Source: Microbacterium sulfonylureivorans
GTDB lineage: Bacteria; Actinomycetota; Actinomycetes; Actinomycetales; Microbacteriaceae
Length of the DNA: 64,000 nt
Reading direction: 5' to 3'
NCBI RefSeq assembly: GCF_003999995.1
Contig: NZ_RJAD01000001.1
Location: 2,046,001 to 2,110,000 of the forward strand
Under the pieces are notes generated by a model that saw only the letters and a program-made list of their open reading frames with translations, was not told the origin of the DNA and ran no database searches. Below, piece after piece: positions 18,098 through 27,808 of the stretch (position 1 is its first letter; each line of letters begins with the position of its first letter). The position numbers were made by a program, and so were the translations under genes.

Positions 18098-18985
18098 TCA
18101 GGCGGGTGCACCGGACGCCGCCACGATGCTCGGGTCGGACTCGTCCCACTTCTCGATCCCCTGAACGACCCAGAAGCAGAAGAACAGCGTGAGCGCCGCC
18201 GCCTCGGCGAGCAGCACGATCGGCAGCCCGTGCGTGCCGGCTTGCGGGAGGAGCGCGATGTAGACGACGAGGACCCCCGCCAGCGCCACCGCGATCGCGA
18301 TGTAGAGAACCCGGAACACCGGTGCGGGCGGGGCACCCCGGCGGGGGAAGGCGTTGAGGACCGCGACCGCGGCGAACAGGCCGAAGAACGCGATCGTGGC
18401 CACGAAGTGGCCCTGCGCGAGGAATGCGTCTCGCGCGAAGAGCCAGAAGGAGCCGACGCCCACGAGGACCGTGGCGGTCACGACGAGCGAGAAGCCCACC
18501 GCAGAGAGCGACACCTGCCCGAGCGCCGTCAGGAGCAGCGCGACCACGACCGTGAGCCCGCCGACGACGAGATAGGTGACCACGCCGTTCGCGGCATCCG
18601 CTTCGAACTCCGGTGGGAAGCAGCGCGTCGCGCACGGCACCAGCACTCCGGGCACGGTGCCCGGCGCCAGGGTCGTCGGCACGAGGGCGATGAGCGGCGC
18701 GAAGAGGGCCGCGGCGTCGAGCAGCGCTCGCTCGGCGCCGCGCCCCGAGAGCGCCACGAGCGCGAGGCTCGCCGCGATCAGCGCGCCCACGAACGCGTTG
18801 CGCGCCGGCGTGTAGAAGTAGTCGCTGACCGAGGCGAGCCATCCGACCGTGGTCGCGGCCACGGCGACGGCGACGAAGATCACGACCACGGTGCCCGCTA
18901 TCGCGATGCGCAGGTACCGGTACGTGCGCTGCACCGAGGTGGAGACCGCGGCGGCACGGTCGGCGGTCGTCGTCGATGCGGCCAT
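18098..18985 (-). CDS. polytopic membrane protein, function unknown
   Basis: 295 residues, with about eight hydrophobic segments from residue 25 to 275 and short loops. One loop between the third and fourth segments has a pair of Cys (VPCATRCFPPEF) that may form a disulfide outside the cell. I recognise no transporter signature. It faces the exonuclease-family gene end to end and is divergent from the rplM operon. Confidence 0.75.
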   Translation of the reverse strand: MAASTTTADRAAAVSTSVQRTYRYLRIAIAGTVVVIFVAVAVAATTVGWLASVSDYFYTPARNAFVGALIAASLALVALSGRGAERALLDAAALFAPLIALVPTTLAPGTVPGVLVPCATRCFPPEFEADAANGVVTYLVVGGLTVVVALLLTALGQVSLSAVGFSLVVTATVLVGVGSFWLFARDAFLAQGHFVATIAFFGLFAAVAVLNAFPRRGAPPAPVFRVLYIAIAVALAGVLVVYIALLPQAGTHGLPIVLLAEAAALTLFFCFWVVQGIEKWDESDPSIVAASGAPA

Positions 18986-19032
18986 GGCGACGAGGATAGC
19001 GAGCGGAATCGGCCTCGCCCGGGAACCTGCGT

Positions 19033-19061
19033 TTGGTCAGGGGAATCGGATGCCGTAGACT
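19033..19061 (+). promoter_or_regulatory. promoter of rplM-rpsI
   Basis: TTGGTC at 19033-19038 and TAGACT at 19056-19061 with a 17-bp spacer match an actinobacterial housekeeping promoter. The predicted leader to rplM is about 135 nt, long enough for autogenous control by a ribosomal protein, though I cannot identify a specific structure. Confidence 0.65.
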
Positions 19062-19202
19062 CGACCTTTGGTGTTCGGCTCAGCTGACCCGGCACCGCGA
19101 ACGTGAGCCCTCCACTGGCGTGTTCCCAGGCCCTCGGCCGCAGAACCACCCCGGAGCGGGATTCACGAACTTCTCCGTTCGAATCAAGAAAGCAGCACTA
19201 TT

Positions 19203-19649
19203 GTGACGCGCACTTACACCCCCAAGACTGGCGAGATCCAGCGCGACTGGCTGGTCATCGACGCGACTGACGTCGTCCTCGGCCGCCTCGCCTCGCAGGC
19301 CGCCATCCTCCTCCGCGGCAAGCACAAGGCCACGTTCGCGAACCACGTCGACACCGGTGACTTCGTCATCATCATCAACGCCGACAAGGTCGCCCTCACC
19401 GGCCAGAAGCTCCAGAAGAAGAAGGCGTACCGCCACTCGGGCTACCCGGGCGGCCTGTCGTCGGTCACCTACGACGAGCTCCTCACCAAGAACCCCGAGC
19501 GCGCCGTCGAGAAGGCCGTCCGCGGCATGCTCCCCAAGAACAGCCTGGGCGCGGCGCAGCTGCGCAAGCTGAAGGTCTACCGCGGCGCCGAGCACCCCCA
19601 CGGTGCGCAGCTGCCCAAGACGTACACCCTCGACCAGGTCGCCCAGTAA
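19203..19649 (+). CDS. rplM: 50S ribosomal protein uL13
   Basis: 148 residues, normal uL13 length. [20 protein letters not shown] at the start and the [19 protein letters not shown] region are the family pattern. uL13 is an early assembly protein of the large subunit. The GTG at 19203 fits the family N-terminus. rpsI follows after 26 bp, the universal pairing. Confidence 0.98.
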   Translation: MTRTYTPKTGEIQRDWLVIDATDVVLGRLASQAAILLRGKHKATFANHVDTGDFVIIINADKVALTGQKLQKKKAYRHSGYPGGLSSVTYDELLTKNPERAVEKAVRGMLPKNSLGAAQLRKLKVYRGAEHPHGAQLPKTYTLDQVAQ

Positions 19650-19675
19650 GCGCCGTACAGACTAAGGACACACTC

Positions 19676-20152
19676 GTGGCGAACATCGAAGACCCCACCA
19701 ACTACTCGACCGAGACCCCCGTCGACCAGGCCGAGGCCGCCCCCGCCGAGCGCCCCGTGCTCTCGGTGCCCGGCGCAGCCGTCGGCCGTCGCAAGCAGGC
19801 CATCGCCCGCGTGCGCCTGGTCCCCGGCTCGGGCGTCATCACCGTCAACGGACGCGAGTTCGAGGACTACTTCCCGAACAAGCTGCACCAGCAGCTGATC
19901 ACCGACCCGTTCACGGTGCTCAACCTCACCGGCGCGTACGACGTCATCGTCCGCATCTCGGGCGGCGGCCCCTCGGGCCAGGCCGGTGCTCTGCGCCTCG
20001 GCATCGCCCGCGCGCTCAACGAGATCGACGCCGAGAACAACCGCCCGACCCTCAAGAAGGCCGGCTTCCTCTCGCGCGACGCACGCGTCATCGAGCGCAA
20101 GAAGGCCGGTCTCAAGAAGGCCCGCAAGGCGCCTCAGTACTCGAAGCGCTGA
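19676..20152 (+). CDS. rpsI: 30S ribosomal protein uS9
   Basis: 158 residues. A ~30-residue acidic N-terminal extension typical of actinobacteria precedes the core with [20 protein letters not shown]. The C-terminus [12 protein letters not shown] reaches the P-site tRNA in the ribosome. The GTG start is preceded by a purine-rich AAGGA. glmM follows after 17 bp, so it probably shares the transcript. Confidence 0.98.
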   Translation: MANIEDPTNYSTETPVDQAEAAPAERPVLSVPGAAVGRRKQAIARVRLVPGSGVITVNGREFEDYFPNKLHQQLITDPFTVLNLTGAYDVIVRISGGGPSGQAGALRLGIARALNEIDAENNRPTLKKAGFLSRDARVIERKKAGLKKARKAPQYSKR

Positions 20153-20169
20153 TCGGCTCTCCTCTCCGT

Positions 20170-21528
20170 ATGCCGCTTTTTGGCACGGACGGGGTGAGGG
20201 GGCTGGCCAACGGCCCCCTCACCGCCGATCTCGCTCTCTCCCTGGCCCAGGCGACTGCTGTCGTCCTGGGCCAGGGCCGCTCTGCCGACGCGCGACGCGC
20301 GTCCGGCAAGCGCATCACCGCCGTCGTCGCCCGCGATCCGCGCGTATCCGGCGAGTTCCTGTCGGCCGCCGTCGAAGCGGGCCTGGCGTCCTCCGGCGTC
20401 GACGTCCTCGACGCGGGAGTGCTGCCCACGCCGGCGACCGCGTTCCTCATCGCCGACATGGACGCCGACTTCGGCGTCATGGTCTCGGCGTCGCACAATC
20501 CGGCGCCCGACAACGGCATCAAGATCTTCGCCCGCGGCGGCGTGAAGCTCCCCGACGTCGTCGAAGAGCGCATCGAGCACGCCATGGCCGGCCCCAAGCT
20601 GCAGCCCACGGGCGCGGCGGTGGGCCGCATCCGTCGGTTCGCGGACGCCGAGGACCGCTACGTCGTGCACCTCCTGGCGTCGCTGCCCCACCGCCTGGAC
20701 GGCATCCACGTGGTGCTCGACTGCGCGCACGGCGCGGCATCCGGCGTCTCTCCCGAGACGTTCCGCGACGCGGGCGCCCGGGTCACCGTCATCGGTGCCG
20801 ATCCGGACGGGCTCAACATCAACGACGGCGTCGGGTCGACGCACCTCGACAAGCTGTCGGAGGCCGTCCTCGCCCACGGCGCCGACGTCGGGATCGCCCA
20901 CGACGGCGACGCCGACCGATGCCTGGCGGTCGACGCCGACGGGCGCATCGTCGACGGCGACCAGATCATGGCGATCCTCGCGGTCGCGATGAAGCAGCGC
21001 GGGAGGCTCGTCGACGACACGCTCGTCGCGACCGTCATGAGCAACCTCGGCCTCCATCGCGCGATGGCCGATCACGGCATCGTGGTCGAGCAGACCGCCG
21101 TCGGCGACCGCTATGTGCTCGAGCGCATGGACGAGGGCGGCTTCTCACTCGGCGGCGAGCAGTCCGGCCACGTGATCATGAGCGAGTTCGCCACGACCGG
21201 GGACGGTCTGCTGACCGGCCTGCACCTTCTCGCGGAGATGGCTCGGCAGAACAAGACGCTCGCCGAGCTCGCGTCGATCATGACCGTGTACCCGCAGGTG
21301 CTGATCAACGTCAAGGGTGTCGACCGCTCGCGCGCGAACAGCGACGAGGGCGTGTCGGATGCTGTGGCCGCCGTCGTCGCAGAGCTCGGTGAGTCCGGCC
21401 GCGTCCTGCTGCGCCCGTCGGGCACGGAGCAGCTCGTGCGCGTCATGGTGGAGGCCGCATCGGCCGAAGACGCCCAGCGGCACGCGGAGGCACTCGCCGA
21501 CGTCGTGCGGGAGCGCCTGGCGCTGTAA
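20170..21528 (+). CDS. glmM: phosphoglucosamine mutase
   Basis: 452 residues. It interconverts glucosamine-6-P and glucosamine-1-P on the way to UDP-GlcNAc for peptidoglycan. The phosphoserine loop is [14 protein letters not shown], the metal loop DGDADR, and the sugar-binding loop GGEQSGH. The C-terminal phosphate loop is [23 protein letters not shown] is the standard N-terminus. It works directly after GlmS, encoded at 23728. Confidence 0.97.
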   Translation: MPLFGTDGVRGLANGPLTADLALSLAQATAVVLGQGRSADARRASGKRITAVVARDPRVSGEFLSAAVEAGLASSGVDVLDAGVLPTPATAFLIADMDADFGVMVSASHNPAPDNGIKIFARGGVKLPDVVEERIEHAMAGPKLQPTGAAVGRIRRFADAEDRYVVHLLASLPHRLDGIHVVLDCAHGAASGVSPETFRDAGARVTVIGADPDGLNINDGVGSTHLDKLSEAVLAHGADVGIAHDGDADRCLAVDADGRIVDGDQIMAILAVAMKQRGRLVDDTLVATVMSNLGLHRAMADHGIVVEQTAVGDRYVLERMDEGGFSLGGEQSGHVIMSEFATTGDGLLTGLHLLAEMARQNKTLAELASIMTVYPQVLINVKGVDRSRANSDEGVSDAVAAVVAELGESGRVLLRPSGTEQLVRVMVEAASAEDAQRHAEALADVVRERLAL

Positions 21529-21561
21529 CGGCACGTCGGCACCTCGACGCCATAACGCAGA

Positions 21562-21591
21562 CGACGCCCTGGGCTCCGGCCCGGGGCGTCG
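21562..21591. terminator. bidirectional terminator between glmM and the Ppx gene
   Basis: 13-bp stem (one T-G wobble) with a 4-nt TCCG loop between convergent genes. Confidence 0.8.
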
Positions 21592-21604
21592 CGCGTGAGC
21601 GGGG

Positions 21605-22549
21605 TCAGGCGGAGGGGGCGCTCCACGAGAGCGACTCGATGTATCGCAGCAGCACGCCCTCGCGCAGCGCCCACGGCGAGACCTCGAGCTCGTCGACATC
21701 GAGCGCGAGCATCGCCTCGTGCAGCACGACGGCTCCCGCGACGATCTGGAACGTCCGATCGGGGGTGATGCCCGGCAGCTCCTGGCGGGCGGACGCCGGG
21801 ATCTTCGCCAGCCGCGGGATCCACGAGCCGAGGGAGGCGCGGGGGAGCAGCATCCGCTCGATCCCCGACCAGCCGGGGACCGGGTAGCCGACGAGCTTCG
21901 CGAGCGAGCGGATCGCCTTGGACGACCCCACGACGTGATCCGGGCGCGCGAGGGCGCCGAACTGCGCGGCCACGGGCGCGAGCGTGGCTCGCGCGTGCTC
22001 GCGCAGCAGCTCGACGGCGGGTTCGCCGGGCGGATCGTCGGGGAGGAACCGCACGGTCATGCGGCCCGCTCCGAGCGGGAGGGATGCCGCGGCCTCCGGC
22101 AGCTCGTCCGCTCCGGCCGCGATCTCGAGCGAGCCGCCGCCGATGTCGAACAGCAGGATCTGGCCGGCGGCCCAGCCGAACCATCGGCGGACGGCGAGGA
22201 ACGTGTAGCGGGCCTCGGTCTCGCCGCCCAGCACCTGGAGCGGCTGGCCGAGGGCCTCTTCGATGAGGGCGATGACCTCGGGGCCGTTGGCAGCCTCGCG
22301 GACGGCCGAGGTCGCGGTGGCCAGCAGCTCGTCGACCTTCTCCTTCGCCGCGACCTTGCGCGCCTGCGTGACGGCGGCGACGAGCGCCTTCACGCCCTCG
22401 GGGATGATCTCGCCGTCCGGTCCGAGGTAGCGCATGAGCCGCAGTACGGTCCGCTGGCTCGTGGCGGCGAGCGGCCGACCCCCCGGCCTCACATCGGCGA
22501 CGAGCAGGTGGACGGTGTTCGATCCGATGTCGAGGACTCCCAGGCGCAC
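21605..22549 (-). CDS. Ppx/GppA family exopolyphosphatase/pppGpp phosphohydrolase
   Basis: 314 residues in the ASKHA fold. MRLGVLDIGSNTVHLLV is the phosphate-1 loop, LLFDIGGGSLEIAAG the phosphate-2 loop, and TATSAVREAANG is also conserved. It is the short, single-module actinobacterial form. It releases phosphate from polyphosphate or converts pppGpp to ppGpp; sequence does not decide which. It is divergent from coaA. Confidence 0.9.
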   Translation of the reverse strand: MRLGVLDIGSNTVHLLVADVRPGGRPLAATSQRTVLRLMRYLGPDGEIIPEGVKALVAAVTQARKVAAKEKVDELLATATSAVREAANGPEVIALIEEALGQPLQVLGGETEARYTFLAVRRWFGWAAGQILLFDIGGGSLEIAAGADELPEAAASLPLGAGRMTVRFLPDDPPGEPAVELLREHARATLAPVAAQFGALARPDHVVGSSKAIRSLAKLVGYPVPGWSGIERMLLPRASLGSWIPRLAKIPASARQELPGITPDRTFQIVAGAVVLHEAMLALDVDELEVSPWALREGVLLRYIESLSWSAPSA

Positions 22550-22675
22550 GGCTCGACAGTACCGGTGCGCGGGGTTCGGCGTCGTGCCCGCGGCCGCGCG
22601 TGCTCAGGCGCCCGGTGAGTCACCGTGCCCCTGCCGCGACGGCCGCGGCATCCTCCAGCGGCTACGATGAGCGGG

Positions 22676-23629
22676 ATGTCCGCAGACGACGCAGCCATTC
22701 TCGCCCCGGCGCCCTCGCTCTACCGCGAGATAGACCGCGGCGATTGGGCGCGCCTCGCGGCCGGGATGTCGCAGCCGCTGTCCGAGACCGAGATCGTCCA
22801 GATCCGGGGGCTCGGCGACCGTCTCGACATCGCCGAGGTCTCTCAGGTCTATCTGCCGCTCTCGCGCCTCCTGTCGCTGTACGCCAAGGCGACGAAGCAG
22901 CTCGGCGCCGAGACCAGCGCGTTCCTCGGCGACGCCGACACGACGACGCCGTTCGTCGTGGCCGTCGCCGGCTCGGTCGCCGTCGGCAAGTCCACGATCG
23001 CCCGACTGCTGCGCGAGCTGATGAGCCGCTGGCCCGACACGCCCCGCGTCGAGCTCGTCACCACCGACGGCTTCCTCTATCCGAACGCCGAGCTCGAGCG
23101 CCGCGGCATCATGGCGCGCAAGGGGTTCCCCGAGTCGTACGATCGGCGCGCGCTCGTCTCGTTCCTCACCGAGGTCAAGAGCGGGGCGCCCGAGGTGCGG
23201 GCGCCGTTCTACTCGCACATGCGCTACGACATCGTGCCCGACGCCCACACCACCGTCCGCCGTCCGGACGTGGTGATCGTCGAGGGGCTGAACGTGCTCC
23301 AGCCGCCCGCCGCGCCGCACGACGTGGCGGTCAGCGACTTGTTCGACTTCTCGATCTACGTCGACGCCGACCCGGGGCACATCGCGCAGTGGTACGTCGA
23401 GCGGTTCATGGCGCTCAAGACCGGCGCCTTCGCCAATCCGAGCTCGTTCTTCAACGTCTTCTCGCACCTCAGCGACGAGGAGGCGGTGACGACGGCGCTC
23501 GGCTACTGGAACGACATCAACCTTCCGAACCTCATGGAGAACGTGCTTCCGACCCGCGGTCGGGCGAGCCTCGTCCTGCAGAAGGCGGCGAACCACACCG
23601 TCGAGCGCGTCCTCCTCCGCAAGCTCTGA
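22676..23629 (+). CDS. coaA: type I pantothenate kinase
   Basis: 317 residues. The first step of CoA synthesis: ATP-dependent phosphorylation of pantothenate. The P-loop is GSVAVGKST, followed by TTDGFLYPNAELERRG and YDIVPD, with FIYVD-like SIYVDAD later. ATGs at 22667 and 22676 are in frame; I chose 22676. A TACGAT -10-like hexamer ends 8 bp before it, so the mRNA may be leaderless. The usual Microbacteriaceae neighbour glmS follows. Confidence 0.96.
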   Translation: MSADDAAILAPAPSLYREIDRGDWARLAAGMSQPLSETEIVQIRGLGDRLDIAEVSQVYLPLSRLLSLYAKATKQLGAETSAFLGDADTTTPFVVAVAGSVAVGKSTIARLLRELMSRWPDTPRVELVTTDGFLYPNAELERRGIMARKGFPESYDRRALVSFLTEVKSGAPEVRAPFYSHMRYDIVPDAHTTVRRPDVVIVEGLNVLQPPAAPHDVAVSDLFDFSIYVDADPGHIAQWYVERFMALKTGAFANPSSFFNVFSHLSDEEAVTTALGYWNDINLPNLMENVLPTRGRASLVLQKAANHTVERVLLRKL

Positions 23630-23727
23630 CGACCGGCTCGCGCCGGCCCATTTCGCGTTTTGGTGCTGATCAGGGATTCCCTATTCGTTCAGGCTCCTCG
23701 CATAACGGTCCGCCTACCATTGACACC

Positions 23728-25578
23728 ATGTGTGGAATCGTCGGATACGTGGGCCCGCGGCAGAGTCAGGCCATCCTCATCGCCGGCCTCGCGCGGCTCG
23801 AGTACCGCGGCTACGACTCGGCCGGCATCGCGGTCATCGACGCCGGCGGCGATCTCGGCATGCGCAAGCGCGCCGGCAAGCTGGGCGTCCTCCGCGACGA
23901 CCTGAAGTCCGCGCCTCTCGCCGACGGCACGACGGGCATCGGCCACACCCGCTGGGCAACGCACGGCGGGCCCACCGACGACAACGCCCACCCGCACCTC
24001 GCCGACGACGACAAGCTCGCCGTCATCCACAACGGCATCATCGAGAACTTCGCCGAGCTCAAGGACGAGCTCGTCTCGGACGGCTACACCTTCCGCAGCC
24101 AGACCGACACCGAGGTCGCCGCCGTGCTCCTCGGCCGCGAGTACCGCGCATCGGGCGACCTGGTGTCGGCGTTCCGCGCCGTCGTCTCGCGTCTCGAGGG
24201 CGCCTTCACGCTCCTCGCGATGCACGAGGAGCAGCCCGGACTCGTCGTCGGCGCCCGCCGCAACTCGCCGTTGGTCATCGGCCTCGGCGAGGGCGAGAAC
24301 TTCCTCGGCTCCGACGTCGCGGCGTTCGTCGAACACACCCGCAGCGCCCTCGCGATCGGCCAGGACCAGATCGTCGCGATCACGCCCGCCGGCGTCGAGG
24401 TGACCGACTTCGACGGCAACACCGTCGAGGTCGAGCCGTTCGAGGTGACCTGGGACGCCTCTGCCGCAGACAAGGGCGGCTGGTCGTCCTTCATGGCCAA
24501 GGAGGTCTCGGAGGAGCCCGAGGCCGTGGCCAACACCCTGCGCGGCCGCCTGCGCGACGGCGAGGTCGTCATCCCCGAGCTGGACGGCCTCGACGAGCTG
24601 TTCGCCGGGATCTCGCGCATCATCATCATCGCGTGCGGCACGGCGGCGTACGCCGGCCAGGTCGGCAAGTACGCGATCGAGCAGTGGACGCGCGTGCCCG
24701 TCGACGTCGAGCTCGCGCACGAGTTTCGCTACCGCGACCCGGTCATCGGTCCCGACACCCTTGTGGTCTCGATCAGCCAGTCCGGCGAGACGATGGACAC
24801 GTTGATGGCCGTCAAGTACGCGCGCGACCGCGGGGCGAAGACGCTGTCGATCTGCAATACGCAGGGCGCGACCATCCCGCGCGAGTCCGACGCGATCGTC
24901 TACACGCACGCCGGCCCCGAGGTGGCTGTCGCCTCGACGAAGGCGTTCGTCGCCCAGATCACCGCGCTCTACCTGATGGGTCTGCACGTCGGTCGTGTCC
25001 GCGGAGTCGTCTCCGCAGCGGATGCCGCCGCCCACGTCCGTGAGCTCGAGGCCATCCCCGCCAAGATCTCGCAGATCCTCGAGCGCGAGCAGCCGCGCAT
25101 CGAGCAGCTCGCCCACTGGATGGCCGACACCCGATCGGTACTGTTCCTCGGCCGCCACGTCGGCTACCCGATCGCCCTGGAGGGCGCGCTCAAGCTCAAG
25201 GAGCTCGCCTACATCCACGCCGAGGGCTTCGCCGCGGGCGAGCTCAAGCACGGCCCGATCGCGCTCATCGAGCCCGGTCAGCCGGTGTTCGTGATCGTCC
25301 CGTCGCCGCGCAAGTCGGTGGAGATGCACAAGAAGGTCGTGTCGAGCATCGAGGAGATCCGCGCTCGGGGCGCCCGCGTGATCGCGATCGCCGAAGAGGG
25401 CGACGCCGCCGTGCTGCCCGTCGCCGACGAGGTGCTGCGCATCCCGCTCGCCGGGCCCTTCTTCGAGCCGCTCCTGGCCGTCGTGCCCCTGCACATCTTC
25501 GCGATGGGCCTCGCGACAGCGAAGGGCCTCGACGTCGACCAGCCGCGCAACCTCGCGAAGTCCGTCACGGTCGAGTAG
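23728..25578 (+). CDS. glmS: glutamine-fructose-6-phosphate aminotransferase (isomerizing)
   Basis: 616 residues. Cys2 of MCGIVGYVGPRQSQ is the glutaminase nucleophile. The N-terminal domain has GIGHTRWATHGGPT, and the SIS isomerase domains follow with CGTAAYAGQVGKY, SQSGETMDT and the C-terminal RNLAKSVTVE. It makes glucosamine-6-P, the entry to UDP-GlcNAc and the substrate of GlmM. A small GC hairpin (23633-23646) lies between it and coaA but is too weak to call a terminator. Confidence 0.98.
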   Translation: MCGIVGYVGPRQSQAILIAGLARLEYRGYDSAGIAVIDAGGDLGMRKRAGKLGVLRDDLKSAPLADGTTGIGHTRWATHGGPTDDNAHPHLADDDKLAVIHNGIIENFAELKDELVSDGYTFRSQTDTEVAAVLLGREYRASGDLVSAFRAVVSRLEGAFTLLAMHEEQPGLVVGARRNSPLVIGLGEGENFLGSDVAAFVEHTRSALAIGQDQIVAITPAGVEVTDFDGNTVEVEPFEVTWDASAADKGGWSSFMAKEVSEEPEAVANTLRGRLRDGEVVIPELDGLDELFAGISRIIIIACGTAAYAGQVGKYAIEQWTRVPVDVELAHEFRYRDPVIGPDTLVVSISQSGETMDTLMAVKYARDRGAKTLSICNTQGATIPRESDAIVYTHAGPEVAVASTKAFVAQITALYLMGLHVGRVRGVVSAADAAAHVRELEAIPAKISQILEREQPRIEQLAHWMADTRSVLFLGRHVGYPIALEGALKLKELAYIHAEGFAAGELKHGPIALIEPGQPVFVIVPSPRKSVEMHKKVVSSIEEIRARGARVIAIAEEGDAAVLPVADEVLRIPLAGPFFEPLLAVVPLHIFAMGLATAKGLDVDQPRNLAKSVTVE

Positions 25579-25657
25579 GCGGAGGCCCGCCGGTAGGGTG
25601 GCGGATGCCGCGCCCTTCGTCGGGCTTTCACACCGGGCGGCGTGACAGGAGAGTTTC

Positions 25658-26035
25658 GTGATCGTCGGGATCGGCGTCGACCTGGTCGACATCGCCCGCT
25701 TCGAGCGCACGCTCGAGCGGACGCCCCGCCTGCTCCAGAGGCTGTTCTCACCGAGGGAGCGCGAGCTCAAGCCGCGCTCGCTGGCGGCGCGCTACGCCGC
25801 CAAGGAAGCCCTCATCAAGGCGCTCGGCGGGTCGGACGGCGTGCACTGGACGGAGATCGAGATCACGCCCGAGGCATCCGGTCGTCCGTGGTTCACGTTG
25901 AGCGGGTCGACCGAAGCCGTCGTCGCAGCGCGGGGGATCACGACGATCCACCTGTCGATGTCGCACGACGCGGGCTTCGCGACCGCGTACGTCGTGGCCG
26001 AATCCGATCCGGCTGCGACGGAGGTCGCGCGATGA
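25658..26035 (+). CDS. acpS: holo-acyl-carrier-protein synthase
   Basis: 125 residues. It transfers 4'-phosphopantetheine from CoA to acyl carrier protein. IVGIGVDLVDIARFE has the Mg-binding Asp, RYAAKEALIKALG the catalytic Glu/Lys helix, and MSHDAGFATAYVV the C-terminal strand. GTG start behind GAGAG. The alr ATG overlaps its TGA. Confidence 0.96.
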   Translation: MIVGIGVDLVDIARFERTLERTPRLLQRLFSPRERELKPRSLAARYAAKEALIKALGGSDGVHWTEIEITPEASGRPWFTLSGSTEAVVAARGITTIHLSMSHDAGFATAYVVAESDPAATEVAR

Positions 26036-27156
26036 CCCGGATGCCCGCCGGTGTGATGCGCGAGGCGACGATCGACGTCGGCGCCATCGAGGACAACGTG
26101 CGCCACCTCCGCCGCCTGACAGGGTCCGAGGTGATCGCGGTCGTCAAGGCCGACGGCTACGGACACGGAGCCGTGCGGTCGGCCGTCGCCGCGCTCGCCG
26201 GCGGGGCGTCGCGTCTGGGCGTCGCCGACATCGGCGAGGCGATCGCCCTCCGGCGCGCCGGCATCGACGCTCCGATCGTAGCGTGGCTGCACGCCCCGGG
26301 CACGTCGTTCGCCGAGGCGGCTTCGCACGGGATCGAGCTCGGCATCTCGAGCTTCGAGCAGCTCCTGGCCGCCGCGGCCGCGGCATCGGCCGACCGTCCC
26401 GTCGTGGTCCATCTCAAACTCGAGACGGGCCTGTCCCGCAACGGCATCGCGCCGGCCGATCAGCGCGTCGTGTTCGCCGAGGCCGCGCGCCTCGAGCGGA
26501 TCGGGCGGCTGCGAGTGGTCGCTCTCTTCAGCCACCTCTCCAACGCGTCCTCCGACGACGACCGTGCGGCGCTGCGGGCGTTCGAGGACGCAGTGGGCCT
26601 CGCCGCGACCCTCGGCCTCGCGCCCCCGCTGCGTCATCTCGCGGCGACGCACGCCGCCATCGAGCTGCCGGAGACGCGGCTCGGGTGCGTGCGCATCGGC
26701 ATCGGCATGTACGGCCTGTCGCCGTTCGGCGACCGCAGCTCGGCCGACCTGGGCCTCCGCCCGGCCATGACGCTCCGCGGGGCGGTCGCGGCCGTCCGGC
26801 GGGTGCCGGCGGGACAGGGGGTGTCGTACGGGTACGACTTCCGAGCGGAGCGCGAGACGACCCTCGCGCTCGTGCCGCTGGGCTACGCCGACGGCGTGCC
26901 GCGGCAGGCGTCGGGCGCGGGTCCGGTCGCGATCGGCGGTCGCCGCTTCACCGTCGCCGGCCGTATCGCGATGGACCAGTTCATGGTCGACGTCGGCGAC
27001 GCCCCGGTCGCCGTCGGCGACGAGGTCGTGCTGTTCGGCGACCCGACCCTGGGCGCTCCGGCGGCCGACGAGTGGGCCGCCGCCGCGCACACGATCAATT
27101 ACGAGGTCGTCACGCGAATCGGCCCCAGGGTGCCCCGCAGGCAGGTGTCGGCGTGA
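26032..27156 (+). CDS. alr: alanine racemase
   Basis: 374 residues. A PLP enzyme converting L- to D-alanine for peptidoglycan. The PLP Lys is in VVKADGYGHGA, and the second catalytic Tyr lies in SYGYDF. GRIAMDQFMVDVG and NYEVVTRIGPRVPR are further signatures. ATGA overlap with acpS upstream and GTGA overlap with tsaE downstream indicate one tightly coupled operon from acpS onward. Confidence 0.97.
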   Translation: MTRMPAGVMREATIDVGAIEDNVRHLRRLTGSEVIAVVKADGYGHGAVRSAVAALAGGASRLGVADIGEAIALRRAGIDAPIVAWLHAPGTSFAEAASHGIELGISSFEQLLAAAAAASADRPVVVHLKLETGLSRNGIAPADQRVVFAEAARLERIGRLRVVALFSHLSNASSDDDRAALRAFEDAVGLAATLGLAPPLRHLAATHAAIELPETRLGCVRIGIGMYGLSPFGDRSSADLGLRPAMTLRGAVAAVRRVPAGQGVSYGYDFRAERETTLALVPLGYADGVPRQASGAGPVAIGGRRFTVAGRIAMDQFMVDVGDAPVAVGDEVVLFGDPTLGAPAADEWAAAAHTINYEVVTRIGPRVPRRQVSA

Positions 27157-27770
27157 CCGGCGAACCCGGCGTGCGCCCCGACTCCGAGGACGGCGAGATC
27201 GGCACCCGGCCGGGACTCGATGCGCTCGTCGGCACGCGCGAGATCGCATCGCCGCACGACATGGAGCAGCTCGGCGAGCAGATCGGCGGGATGCTGCGCC
27301 CTGGCGACCTGGTCGTGCTGACCGGACCGCTCGGTGCGGGCAAGACGACTCTCGCACGCGGGATCGCAGCGGGCCTCGGCGTGCGGGGTCCTGTCCAGAG
27401 CCCGACGTTCGTCATCGCCCGAACCCACCCTTCGCTCGTCGGCGGCACCCCCCTCGTGCACGTCGACGCCTATCGGCTCGGCTCACCGGCCGAGCTCGAC
27501 GACCTCGACATCGACTTCGAGGCCTCGGCGGTCGTCGTCGAATGGGGCCGCGGGATGGTCGACGGTCTCCGCGACCACTGGTGGGAGATCGAGCTCGACC
27601 GTGATGCGCCCACGCGCCTGGAGGCCCCGCGCGACGCGCCGGCGGCGCGTGGAGAAGGCGTGGGGACGGACGGGAGTGGAGTGGACACCGCGTGCGGCAC
27701 GCCCTCCCGCGCGATCGAGGAGCTCGACGCCGACACCCCGAGGGTCGTGGCGATCAGTCGCCGCCCGTAG
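27153..27770 (+). CDS. tsaE: tRNA t6A synthesis ATPase TsaE
   Basis: 205 residues. Walker A is LTGPLGAGKTTLARG, then SPTFVIARTHP and VHVDAYRLGSP (Walker B-like), and VVVEWGRGM. TsaE drives the TsaB-TsaD complex that attaches threonylcarbamoyl to A37 of ANN-decoding tRNAs. It is longer than the ~150-residue family norm because of extra N- and C-terminal low-complexity segments (the last ~55 residues have no motif I know). The GTG overlaps the alr stop. Confidence 0.94.
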   Translation: MTGEPGVRPDSEDGEIGTRPGLDALVGTREIASPHDMEQLGEQIGGMLRPGDLVVLTGPLGAGKTTLARGIAAGLGVRGPVQSPTFVIARTHPSLVGGTPLVHVDAYRLGSPAELDDLDIDFEASAVVVEWGRGMVDGLRDHWWEIELDRDAPTRLEAPRDAPAARGEGVGTDGSGVDTACGTPSRAIEELDADTPRVVAISRRP

Positions 27771-27808
27771 CCGGGGCACCGCGGCGGAGCGCCGACTACC
27801 CTGGAGGG

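Noticed and set aside
23689-25770. 693-codon open frame opposite glmS
   Set aside because: Exactly antisense to a certain gene, compositionally typical of frame shadows in GC-rich DNA, no recognisable motif.
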